This document shows positions 1-7,358 of a stretch of 64,000 nucleotides of DNA, piece by piece. Source of the DNA: an uncultured Roseicyclus sp. (lineage in GTDB: Bacteria > Pseudomonadota > Alphaproteobacteria > Rhodobacterales > Rhodobacteraceae); NCBI GenBank assembly GCA_947500415.1, contig CANMRT010000002.1:682001-746000 (forward strand), given 5' to 3'. Below the pieces are notes generated by a model. It was not told the DNA's origin. It saw nothing but the letters and a program-made list of their open reading frames with translations, and made no database searches. Every line of letters begins with the position of its first letter. Positions within the stretch are counted from its first letter, which is position 1. The translations under genes and the position numbers were made by a program.

Positions 1-718
1 GGAACTGCACCATCTCCATATCGCGCAAGCTGAGGCCCGCGCGCAATGCCATGGCGAGGCCGTCCATCGTCTTGTCGCCAGAGGGCGTGTGATACTTATA
101 CATCGTGGGCCCGCCGCCGGTGCCCATCATCACGGTCTTGGCGCGCACAAAGCGGAACCCACCGGTGCGCATGTCGATCATCAAAACACCCGCCAAGGCG
201 CTGCCGTCCTTCGTGGGGATCAAACCCACGGCGCGATGCTCCTGCAGCTTTTCGACACCGCTGGCGAGTACCTTTTCCATCAGCCGGTTAATGATCTCAA
301 TGCCCGTCAGGTCGCCCTTGTGCACTGTGCGGTCGGCGGTTTGCCCGGCAAAGGCTTTCTGATGCAGCGAGCCGTCCGGATTGCGGTCGAAGAAACAACC
401 GACCTCATTCTCCAACTCACGGATGCGCACCACGGCCTGTTCGCACAGTCGCCACGCCATGTCCTGGTTCGGCAGCCACTTGCCACCGTTGATCGTATCC
501 ATGAAGTGCCGCTCGACCGTGTCGCCGCCACCCAGCGCCACGTTATATCCGCCCTGCACCATTCGCGTGCAGCCGCATTTCCCGATCAAGCCCTTAACGG
601 CGATGGTAATCTTCGTGCCCTCGGGCGCCGTCTGTTGCGCGTGAAGCGCCGCAAAGAGCCCCGCCCCTCCGGTACCGAGGATCAGGATATCCGTGTCGTG
701 ACGTTCAATCGAAACCAT
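1..718 (-). CDS. Succinate dehydrogenase/fumarate reductase-type flavoprotein subunit (partial)
   Basis: Only the first 239 residues lie in the window; the C-terminus is beyond position 1. The N-terminus has the FAD-binding loop GTGGAG at residues 15-20 and the QGG motif at 55-57, as in the SdhA/FrdA/aspartate oxidase family. The position that is the covalent-FAD histidine in classical SdhA aligns with Cys50 (GCTRMVQGG), so FAD is probably not linked in the usual way. It is the last gene of a B-C-D-A ordered operon, one base after the small membrane subunit. This order differs from the usual C-D-A-B operon, so it is probably a second, specialised complex. The exact substrate pair is not shown by the sequence. 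Confidence 0.88.
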   Translation of the reverse strand, partial: MVSIERHDTDILILGTGGAGLFAALHAQQTAPEGTKITIAVKGLIGKCGCTRMVQGGYNVALGGGDTVERHFMDTINGGKWLPNQDMAWRLCEQAVVRIRELENEVGCFFDRNPDGSLHQKAFAGQTADRTVHKGDLTGIEIINRLMEKVLASGVEKLQEHRAVGLIPTKDGSALAGVLMIDMRTGGFRFVRAKTVMMGTGGGPTMYKYHTPSGDKTMDGLAMALRAGLSLRDMEMVQF

Positions 719-719
719 C

Positions 720-1061
720 TCACACCGCCTGTAGGAAAAACGCGCCCGCAATCAGGAACGAGATTGCCGCCGCCCCCGCCGCCAGGCTCTTTTGTGCGGG
801 CCGCCAAGGCAGCCATTCCAATGCCAACACGCGCAAGCCGCCGAACATGTGAACCGCCAATAGGAAAACGAGGCCAAATTCAGCGACCTTCACCAGCGTA
901 GCTTCCGTCAGCGCCAAGAAACCATCGAGCCGCCCAGGATCGGAGACTGCCATGGCCAGCACCCAAAAATGCAGCGGCAGGAATGCCGCGAGGGCCACAC
1001 CGGACAGCCGATGAACGATGTAGGCAATCCACAAGGGATGGGCGCGGGCTGGGGCCTTCAT
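720..1061 (-). CDS. Succinate dehydrogenase-type cytochrome b membrane subunit (second anchor)
   Basis: 113 residues with three predicted membrane helices. The HRLSG motif near residue 17 and the later HMFGGLR motif are typical of SdhC-like anchors, whose histidines bind haem b, so this protein anchors the flavoprotein/iron-sulfur pair and passes electrons to or from quinone. The ATG at 1061 overlaps the stop of the upstream anchor gene as ATGA, which fixes the start. A longer reading to 1136 would run into the neighbour. Which of the two anchors is C and which D cannot be decided from sequence alone. Confidence 0.85.
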   Translation of the reverse strand: MKAPARAHPLWIAYIVHRLSGVALAAFLPLHFWVLAMAVSDPGRLDGFLALTEATLVKVAEFGLVFLLAVHMFGGLRVLALEWLPWRPAQKSLAAGAAAISFLIAGAFFLQAV

Positions 1062-1402
1062 GTTACCACCCCCGCGAATGTCACGGCCCAGACCGCGCGT
1101 GCGCCAAGGGCAAAGAACGCGAGGCCCATGCCCCACATCAAGACATCAAGCGCGCGGCCCTGAACCCTGCCCCATTCGTGCGCAATGACCCGCAATCCGA
1201 TCGCGCCATGGATCGACACCGCCACCACAAACAGACCGTAGAACAGGAACCACAGGACCGAGCCTTGCGTGCGCCCAAGTATCTCAGCCGCACTCAAACC
1301 GCCTTGGATCGCGTAGATCATCACAGCGATATGGCCGAGCACGAACGGTCCCATCAAAAGCGCCGTAATGCGCTGCGCCATATAGAGCCGCAAACCGAGC
1401 AT
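1058..1402 (-). CDS. Succinate dehydrogenase-type cytochrome b membrane subunit (first anchor)
   Basis: 114 residues with three predicted helices. QRITALLMG with a following histidine (residues ~9-24) and HGAIGLRVI near residue 85 are the quinone/haem motifs of the SdhC/FrdC family. Its ATG shares one base with the TAA of the iron-sulfur subunit gene (TAATG), and its stop overlaps the next anchor gene, so the genes are translationally coupled. It forms the membrane part of the complex with the 720-1061 product. Confidence 0.85.
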   Translation of the reverse strand: MLGLRLYMAQRITALLMGPFVLGHIAVMIYAIQGGLSAAEILGRTQGSVLWFLFYGLFVVAVSIHGAIGLRVIAHEWGRVQGRALDVLMWGMGLAFFALGARAVWAVTFAGVVT

Positions 1403-2112
1403 TAGCGCCCCCTCCAGAAGAAGTTCTTTGCCGTCTCGCGCTTCAACCCGGCGATAGCCGACATCGGATCAAGCTCATTCGGGCAATAGAGAGTGCAGGA
1501 CCCCATCGAATGGCAGTTGTGGCACCCACCATCGCCGGAAACGGCATCAAGGATCGCAACGCTACCCTCATCCTTCGCATCATTCAGTAGCGTCCAGGCT
1601 CGCTGCAGCGCCGCTGGCCCCAGGTAGTCCGCGTTGCCAGCGACCGTGTCGCAGGCAGCATAGCAGACTGAGCAATTGATGCATTCGATCCCGGCATTTG
1701 CCTCCACCCGCGTGGCGCTGCCTTCATCGACCACCGCAATCGAATCATCACGAGTCAGCCCGCCGTGGTGAACGCCTTCCGCCGCCACCCATTTGTCAAA
1801 GAATGGATCCATGTCGACGGCCAAATCTTTGATAATCGGTAAGTTTCGAAGTGGACCGACATGGATCGCGGCACCGTCAGTCACCTTTGATACATGGGTT
1901 CGGCACGTCCAGCGCGGCACGCCGTTCACCATCATCGCGCAACTCCCACACATCCCCACGCGGCAGGCGAAGCGGTAGCTCAGCGTCGGATCAGCATTCT
2001 GCTGCACCCAGCTGACAACATCGAGCACAGTCTGGTTATCGTAAGCCGGAACTTCGAAGCTCTCCGGCCCATTGGCTCGGTCAATTGTCACGTGGAGGAC
2101 GTCAGAAGGCAT
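1402..2112 (-). CDS. Succinate dehydrogenase/fumarate reductase iron-sulfur subunit
   Basis: 236 residues. The plant-type 2Fe-2S ligands are Cys50, Cys55, Cys58 and Cys70. A CxxCxxCxxxC cluster (CINCSVCYAAC) follows, then a C-x5-C-x3-CP motif (CHSMGSCTLYCP) of the 3Fe-4S type, so all three electron-transfer centres are present. The start at 2112 is chosen over 2127 because GGAG lies six bases upstream of it and nothing similar precedes 2127. It is the first gene of the operon and diverges from the nitroreductase gene across about 60 bp. Its position apart from a normal sdhCDAB operon suggests a paralogous complex. Confidence 0.9.
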   Translation of the reverse strand: MPSDVLHVTIDRANGPESFEVPAYDNQTVLDVVSWVQQNADPTLSYRFACRVGMCGSCAMMVNGVPRWTCRTHVSKVTDGAAIHVGPLRNLPIIKDLAVDMDPFFDKWVAAEGVHHGGLTRDDSIAVVDEGSATRVEANAGIECINCSVCYAACDTVAGNADYLGPAALQRAWTLLNDAKDEGSVAILDAVSGDGGCHNCHSMGSCTLYCPNELDPMSAIAGLKRETAKNFFWRGR

Positions 2113-2172
2113 CTTGGCTCCGCACATTGGCTTGGCTTAACGTTGGTCTACACCGAAAGCATGCCTTAATGA

Positions 2173-3027
2173 ATGCGAATATTTGTGACAGATGATGTAA
2201 GCCAAGCTAACGTAAACCTATTGCGAAAAGCGCTTCAGTCCCGCTTTGCAGATGCACCCGCTGTCGCGCCGCATGATGCGCTCACGACAATGGCTGCGCG
2301 GGGCTCTTGCCGGGATTTCAGCGACGCGCCGGTGTCGTCTGAGATTCTTGAAACGCTGTGCGCGGTCGCCCTTTCCGCACCGACCAAAAGCGACCTTCAG
2401 CAGCGTGACATCATCCTGCTTCATGATCCAGCAAAGCGGACGCGCCTTGCGGAACTTGTGGGTGGTCAGGCTTGGGTCGCCCAAGCGCCAATGCTTGCCG
2501 TGTTCTGCGGCAACAATCGTCGCCAAAGACTGCTGCATGAGGCCGCAAATGTGCCGTTCGCCAATGATCACTTGGATGCCTTCTTCAATGCGGCATGTGA
2601 TGCAGCCATCGCCCTTGGTGCGTTCACAGCCGCGGCGGACGCATTTGGTGTCGGCACCTGCCCGATCAGCGCCGTGCGGAATGAGGCGCGCGCGGTTGCC
2701 GACCTCCTTGATCTACCAGACCACGTTTTCCCATTCGCAGGGCTCGCAATCGGTTATCCCGCCCACGCTCCGCAAATCGCCAAACGCCTTCCGCTTGGCG
2801 TTACCGTCCACACGGACCATTACAACGAAGCCAATCTGCATGAAGACGTCGCTGCCTACGACGCCGACCGAGCGGCCAACCAGCCCTATGGCAACCAGCG
2901 GTTTCCCGAAATCTTCGGTAAATCAGACCCCTACACCTGGTCCGAGGATAAAGTTCGACAGTACAGCCAGCCGGAGCGTGCCAATTTCGGGGCCTATATC
3001 CGGTCGATTGGCTTCAAACTGGACTAG
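2173..3027 (+). CDS. Nitroreductase-family FMN oxidoreductase
   Basis: 284 residues. ARGSCRDFSDAPV at ~41-53 and SAPTKSDLQQRDI at ~76-88 are the FMN-binding motifs of NfsA/NfsB-like NAD(P)H-dependent nitroreductases. The glycine-rich GVGTCPISAVR segment near residue 158 is also typical. Such enzymes reduce nitro groups, quinones or flavins; the natural substrate is not evident. The first ~33 residues lie outside the core fold but resemble the N-terminal helix of close relatives. It diverges from the SDH-like operon and its last 4 bp overlap the end of the convergent alcohol dehydrogenase gene. Confidence 0.85.
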   Translation: MRIFVTDDVSQANVNLLRKALQSRFADAPAVAPHDALTTMAARGSCRDFSDAPVSSEILETLCAVALSAPTKSDLQQRDIILLHDPAKRTRLAELVGGQAWVAQAPMLAVFCGNNRRQRLLHEAANVPFANDHLDAFFNAACDAAIALGAFTAAADAFGVGTCPISAVRNEARAVADLLDLPDHVFPFAGLAIGYPAHAPQIAKRLPLGVTVHTDHYNEANLHEDVAAYDADRAANQPYGNQRFPEIFGKSDPYTWSEDKVRQYSQPERANFGAYIRSIGFKLD

Positions 3028-4058
3028 GCAGAAAAGTCCGTGATGACCGCCGTACCCGGCGCAGTTGGCCCCTTCATGGCGTGAAGCTCTGCGCTTGCGC
3101 TCGAAAGCGGCACCTTTCGCGCCAACATGGGGGATATATCGACTGCGCCGCGCTCGATCATCTCCAGAAGGCTCGGATATTTCCAAGACGGCATCCCACG
3201 TGTGCCAAAGAATGAGAGCTGTTTGGCGTAAATTGCGCGCATATTCACATCCATCATCCCGTCGCCCGCAGGCATACCGACCTGTACGTGACGGCCCAGA
3301 ATACGCAAACATTCCAATGATGCGTTTGTCGTCGGCCCAATCCCAAGCGCCTCGATGGAAACATGGGCGCCGCCGCCAGTAATCTCGCGGATCGCTTCCG
3401 CCGCATTAACTCTGGCGGCATTCACTACCGCTTCGGCCCCATGAGCCTTCGCGTGGTCCAGTTTCTCATCGACCACATCCACCGCCACAACACGCGCGCC
3501 GAGGGCCTGCGCCAGAAGCAGGGTCGCAAGACCGATGCCACCTGTTCCATGAACCGCAACCCATTCGCCGGCGCGAACCGACGCGCGATCCGTCAGGGCG
3601 TGCCAAGCCGTCGTCACCCGACAACCGAGCCCCGCCGCCAGGGCCGGCGACATCGTTTCCGGCAGGTCTACCAGGTTGTGGTCATACGGAACGGCAACGA
3701 ATTCTGCATAGGCCCCGGGCGTCCCGAACCCCGGCGTGATTTGGTTTGCACAGGTGTTCGATACGCCGGTCGCGCAGGCCGGGCACGCCCCGCAGGCCAA
3801 GATGAAGGGCGCAATCAGCCGCTCGCCAATCCTGTGGGTGGCATTAACTCCCGCTTCTACAACCGTTCCGCAATACTCATGGCCGAGGATTGAGCCGGGA
3901 CCGACCTTCGGATGCTCCCCAACCCACCCGTGGAAATCGGATCGACACACGCCGCAAGCTGCGACCTCCAATACCACGCCGTTCTCTGGACAGATTGGAT
4001 TTTCAACCGTTTCGATCGACAGGTCTTCACCGAATTCCCGCACCACTGCTGCACGCAT
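3024..4058 (-). CDS. Zinc-dependent medium-chain alcohol dehydrogenase
   Basis: 344 residues. Catalytic zinc ligands are Cys38 and the GHE motif (His60, Glu61). Structural zinc ligands are Cys89, Cys92, Cys95 and Cys103. The Rossmann motif GTGGIG lies near residue 172. This is the ADH family that oxidises alcohols or reduces aldehydes with NAD(P). It lies downstream of the bicupin gene on the same strand after a 114-bp gap, so the two may share a transcript. The substrate cannot be predicted from these motifs. Confidence 0.9.
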   Translation of the reverse strand: MRAAVVREFGEDLSIETVENPICPENGVVLEVAACGVCRSDFHGWVGEHPKVGPGSILGHEYCGTVVEAGVNATHRIGERLIAPFILACGACPACATGVSNTCANQITPGFGTPGAYAEFVAVPYDHNLVDLPETMSPALAAGLGCRVTTAWHALTDRASVRAGEWVAVHGTGGIGLATLLLAQALGARVVAVDVVDEKLDHAKAHGAEAVVNAARVNAAEAIREITGGGAHVSIEALGIGPTTNASLECLRILGRHVQVGMPAGDGMMDVNMRAIYAKQLSFFGTRGMPSWKYPSLLEMIERGAVDISPMLARKVPLSSASAELHAMKGPTAPGTAVITDFSA

Positions 4059-4172
4059 CTTGATCCTCCGTCGTTTTCCAACGGTGACGCTACGGCGCGT
4101 AGAGCTGCGAAATCAACCTGCGTCTAGACCGCGTCACGCTATGCAGAATATTGGCAAAGCCCGGACCGCAAT

Positions 4173-5165
4173 TCAGCCTGCCCATGTGGCCCCAGCGGGA
4201 TCGTCGGTGGCAACGACATGGTACATTGCAGCCTCCCCCGTCATCGACGGCATTGCAGAGCGCTCCAGACCCGCCGGCACTTTCATCGTATCACCCGAGG
4301 CAAGCGTAGTTTCGCCCGCATCGAACACGCCATTTCCGTCCCAGGTCACCCGCCAATGGCCCTTTACCGGCATCAAAACCGAGGCGCGGTCATGACTGTG
4401 TTTGGCGTCCGTCGCTGAGCCACGCGTGATGAAATCCACCTCAAAACCTGGCTTGTCGCGCAACATACCGTCGGCCCCTATGACCTTGGCAGGAGAGCGA
4501 TCCGACAATGCAACCATGTCCCAATACCGCGCCACGTAGTTGGGCACGACGTCGCTTGTCGTAGGCTCGGGAAAGGCCTTCAATTCTTCCGCGGTCGGCA
4601 CCGGCATCGGTTGCACATCGGCAGGCAAGGCCTCACCCTTTTTGGTGTCGTAGAGCTTGCCCTGTTCCGACAAAACGAGGCCATGGTTTGCTGCATCTTC
4701 AATCACTTGTGGGGCCCAGATCACGCCGCCGCCTGCGTCGTCACCACCGAGGATTGCCATTATCATTCCGTAGTCATCGCCGATATTCTCAAATCCCCGG
4801 AAAATGCCCGTGGGGATGTTGAAAATATCGCCTTCCTCCAACGTGACTTCGCCCGCATCGCCATACCTGCCCCAAAAGAACCGCCAGCGGCCTTTAAGAA
4901 CAAAAAACACCTCTGCCGTGCGGTGGCTGTGAAGCGAGTTCCGGCAGTTCGGCGGCTGGCCTGCCGCGCCGATGTTGAAGCCGATTTTGTCTTTGATATG
5001 AACATGTTGGTCCGCGCTTTCGCTGACACCACCGCCAATGATCGTGAAGTTTTCCTTCTGATCGCTGCCGGGCGTATGGGCGTCGATGAAGGCGGTTTTG
5101 CAGGGGCGCAGCTCTCCGTAGCGGACAATGTTGCGCTCCATCTGGGATTGGCCGAGGTCTTTCAT
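4173..5165 (-). CDS. Bicupin protein, putative metal-dependent dioxygenase or isomerase
   Basis: 330 residues with two cupin domains. The first has the HxHx3E motif (His79, His81, Glu85) followed six residues later by Gly, but the fourth ligand His of the second cupin motif is Arg123. In the second domain His256 and His258 remain while Glu is replaced by Ser262, so only the first domain is likely to bind metal in the standard way. ATG at 5165 is chosen because GGAGG sits just upstream; an earlier TTG at 5177 is inside that ribosome site. Its leader contains an 11-bp inverted repeat and an 11-bp-periodic repeat element. Bicupins include gentisate-type and quercetin-type dioxygenases; no specific match is claimed. 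Confidence 0.75.
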   Translation of the reverse strand: MKDLGQSQMERNIVRYGELRPCKTAFIDAHTPGSDQKENFTIIGGGVSESADQHVHIKDKIGFNIGAAGQPPNCRNSLHSHRTAEVFFVLKGRWRFFWGRYGDAGEVTLEEGDIFNIPTGIFRGFENIGDDYGMIMAILGGDDAGGGVIWAPQVIEDAANHGLVLSEQGKLYDTKKGEALPADVQPMPVPTAEELKAFPEPTTSDVVPNYVARYWDMVALSDRSPAKVIGADGMLRDKPGFEVDFITRGSATDAKHSHDRASVLMPVKGHWRVTWDGNGVFDAGETTLASGDTMKVPAGLERSAMPSMTGEAAMYHVVATDDPAGATWAG

Positions 5166-5235
5166 ATCATCCTCCAATAGATGGCTCGAGGTCGAAGATC
5201 GCGGCGACGAACACCACTTTTCTGGCCGTTTTGCG

Positions 5236-5264
5236 CTGTAATGAATCTGTAGTTTTTTTGTAGT
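5236..5264 (-). promoter_or_regulatory. Triple 11-bp-phased direct repeat ahead of bicupin gene (copy A)
   Basis: Read on the minus strand, three 7-bp units ACTACAA, ACTACAG and ATTACAG follow each other with 4-bp spacers AAAA and ATTC, giving an 11-bp period. The same 29-bp layout, 26 of 29 bases identical, is found upstream of cysI at 59247-59275 in the same orientation to the gene. It ends 70 bases before the bicupin ATG. A 7-4-7 direct repeat is the arrangement bound by OmpR/PhoB-type regulators, but the protein here is unknown. Confidence 0.6.
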
Positions 5265-5283
5265 TTTTTTATAACTACAAAAA
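5255..5283. promoter_or_regulatory. 11-bp perfect inverted repeat, probable operator
   Basis: The arm TTTTTGTAGTT at 5255-5265 is the exact reverse complement of AACTACAAAAA at 5273-5283, with a 7-bp spacer. The inner GTAGTT/AACTAC cores overlap the first unit of the direct-repeat element, so the whole 5236-5283 block may be one composite binding region. As a transcript it would make only an AT-rich hairpin without a following U-run, so an operator is more likely than a terminator. Confidence 0.55.
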
Positions 5284-5478
5284 CCTCACCAACTCCGTCT
5301 TCCCGCATGAAAAAGCCCGCCGCCATCGCCGGATTGGGGAGCATTCGTCTTTCCATCGCCAACTTGCCAATCCACCAAACACATCCGAATGGTGGGGCCA
5401 CAAGAGTGCCGTAACGGTTCTCAAATTGCCGTTGCATCGGTATTCAGATTTTGGAAGTTCGGGCCGTGCGGCACCTCG

Positions 5479-6216
5479 TCAGATGCGCCATAGGCGACCT
5501 GGATTGGTATGGGGCACCGACCTGCCAGCGCGGCGAAGCATGTGCCACGCCAGAACCTGATTGCTGGAAAGCACCGGTAGGTCGAGCGCCGCTTCGATCT
5601 CTTCAATAACATCAAGCGTCCGCAGATTGGTGCAAGATAGGAACACCGCGTCGCAATCCGCTTCTGCGGCGACTGAGATTGCCGCATCGCGGGTGGAGGA
5701 TGGGTCGATACGGACGACGCGCGCCTCTTCGGCCTCTTCGAAATTCACCACTGCAGGAAACTCCAGACCGCTCTTCTCTAACACCGCTTGCAAGTTGTCG
5801 GACACCGACGCGACGTAGGGGCTGACCAGTGCCAAACGGCGCACACCCAGATGCGCGCAGGCCGCTGCCAGGGCTGAGACGGGCTCGGTCACTGCGGCAG
5901 AGACACATCCCGCCTGCACCAATTTCGCGATCCGGTCCGATCCGATCTGAGCCGTGCCGGAGGTGCAGCCATATCCCACCGCTTCAAACCGGGCGGCACG
6001 TGGAAAGAGGGCGACAGCGCCCGCCAAGTCACCTTCCATCGCGGCAAGCGTTTCTGGCGTGACATCTTCGGCGGAGGGGATGCGCGTTACCAAGAGGTCT
6101 ACGTCATCGGGCAACAGCCTGCGCATATCGCGTTCAATGGTCTCATCAGATTGCAACACCACCAGACCCAGCTGGGGTGAATGTTCTTCGATGAGCTTGT
6201 AGGAGGCCTTGGTCAT
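5479..6216 (-). CDS. Asp/Glu racemase / maleate isomerase / arylmalonate decarboxylase-like enzyme (EutA-like)
   Basis: 245 residues. Two cysteines sit in the expected catalytic contexts: Cys84 in GYGCTSGTA and Cys195 in FLSCTNLRT. This pair is characteristic of the Asp/Glu racemase superfamily branch that holds maleate cis-trans isomerase, arylmalonate decarboxylase and the ectoine-utilisation protein EutA. The ATG at 6216 overlaps the stop of the M24 gene as ATGA; the longer reading to 6255 would run inside that gene. It is the third gene of a coupled trio. Isomerase versus racemase activity cannot be separated by these motifs. Confidence 0.82.
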   Translation of the reverse strand: MTKASYKLIEEHSPQLGLVVLQSDETIERDMRRLLPDDVDLLVTRIPSAEDVTPETLAAMEGDLAGAVALFPRAARFEAVGYGCTSGTAQIGSDRIAKLVQAGCVSAAVTEPVSALAAACAHLGVRRLALVSPYVASVSDNLQAVLEKSGLEFPAVVNFEEAEEARVVRIDPSSTRDAAISVAAEADCDAVFLSCTNLRTLDVIEEIEAALDLPVLSSNQVLAWHMLRRAGRSVPHTNPGRLWRI

Positions 6217-7358
6217 ATCACCCGGATCTCCCGACTGTCGCGGCGGCTCAACCACTCCGCCCCGCTCGCACCGATCACAATATCTTCTTCGTGGACCATA
6301 ATCTTGCCGCCGCCCATGTCCACGCCAGGCTCCAACGTCAGGACCATGCCGGGTTCTAGCACCGTGTGATCTGCCGGAATGATGGAGGGGCCTTCGGTAA
6401 GCTGCATCCCGAGGCCATGGCCCAAACGCCCGGCTTCCGAGACCGCGCCACCGGGGTTCACAACATCATTCATCGCGTGGAACAGCTCTGCAAAGGTGGC
6501 ACCGGGTTTGGCCGCTGCAAACCCCGCCTCGACCGCATCTATCAATTTGGAATGACCCGAGGCCACCGCATCCGAGGGGGCGCCGACGCTGAAATTCCGG
6601 TCGAAATCGCTGAAGTAGCCGTCGCGGATAACGCCTGTGTCCAGCATCAGAACGTCGCCCTTGCAAAGGGGTGTATCTGTCGCGGGAGAGATTACATCGC
6701 CGTAGCCGCCCTGCCCCGCAGCGCCCGCGAGGTACGGAACCCAATCTGCGCCTTCCTCAAGGCACAGCATTTGGAACCGGCGAAACACCTCGCTTAATGC
6801 GATGCCTTCGCGGGCGATTTCGCCGACGCGGTCAAAGGCGCGGTCGGCGACGGCCACCGCCGCTGCGACCTTCGCGATCTCGGCCTCGGACTTCACCATC
6901 CGCAGACGCCAAGTGATGGTATTGTCTGATACCAGCGCGCGGCCATCCAAGGCCTGTTCCAACACGCGCAGGCTTTCGCGGGGCATTCCGACGTGGCTTT
7001 CGATGTGATCGGCCAAGCCGATCCAGCCATTGGCCGACACGACCTCTCGCAGAGTCTCGGCCAGTAATCCCACCCCGTCGTCTTCATAATCCGGGGACGA
7101 CCACGTTCGGATGTCGGACACCCAGGTCTGGCCCATCAAATGCGCCCCGATGGAGGGGATGACCGCAATCGGCACGCCACTGGCCGGCAGGACGACAAAC
7201 CATGGCCGCGTCGGGCTTTCCCAGAACCGCGTCAGGAAGCCGGTATAGTAGCGGACTTCGACCTCAGTCGTCAGAAGCAGGGCCTCAAGACCCGCTTCCG
7301 CCATCGCGGCCTGTGCCCGATCGCAGCGTGCCTGAAACTCGGAAACGGGAAAGATCAC
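6213..7358 (-). CDS. M24-family metallohydrolase (creatinase/DoeA/Xaa-Pro peptidase-like)
   Basis: 381 residues. It has an N-terminal creatinase-type domain (about 1-150) and a C-terminal pita-bread domain. All five dinuclear metal ligands can be placed: Asp240, Asp251, His314, Glu343 and Glu358. The family splits Xaa-Pro peptides, creatine, or in DoeA/EutD the ring of ectoine. The gene overlaps both neighbours by 4 bp (ATGA), so it is translated with the PLP lyase and the racemase-like enzyme. With EutA-like and EutB-like partners, a small C-N substrate is more likely than a peptide; this is inference. Confidence 0.85.
   Translation of the reverse strand: MIFPVSEFQARCDRAQAAMAEAGLEALLLTTEVEVRYYTGFLTRFWESPTRPWFVVLPASGVPIAVIPSIGAHLMGQTWVSDIRTWSSPDYEDDGVGLLAETLREVVSANGWIGLADHIESHVGMPRESLRVLEQALDGRALVSDNTITWRLRMVKSEAEIAKVAAAVAVADRAFDRVGEIAREGIALSEVFRRFQMLCLEEGADWVPYLAGAAGQGGYGDVISPATDTPLCKGDVLMLDTGVIRDGYFSDFDRNFSVGAPSDAVASGHSKLIDAVEAGFAAAKPGATFAELFHAMNDVVNPGGAVSEAGRLGHGLGMQLTEGPSIIPADHTVLEPGMVLTLEPGVDMGGGKIMVHEEDIVIGASGAEWLSRRDSREIRVI

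Larger units (their letters stand above)
5166..5478. other. Gene-free regulatory region between bicupin and racemase genes
   Basis: 313 bp with no credible ORF. The part from about 5240 to 5285 is much richer in A and T than its surroundings and holds the repeats described separately. Both flanking genes read leftward, so this stretch is the leader of the bicupin gene and the trailer of the racemase gene. No GC-rich hairpin with a T-run was seen in it. Confidence 0.6.

Noticed and set aside
5255-5283. Inverted repeat as a rho-independent terminator of the racemase gene
   Set aside because: Stem is AT-rich and no T-run follows on the minus strand; it is also 200 bp from the racemase stop.
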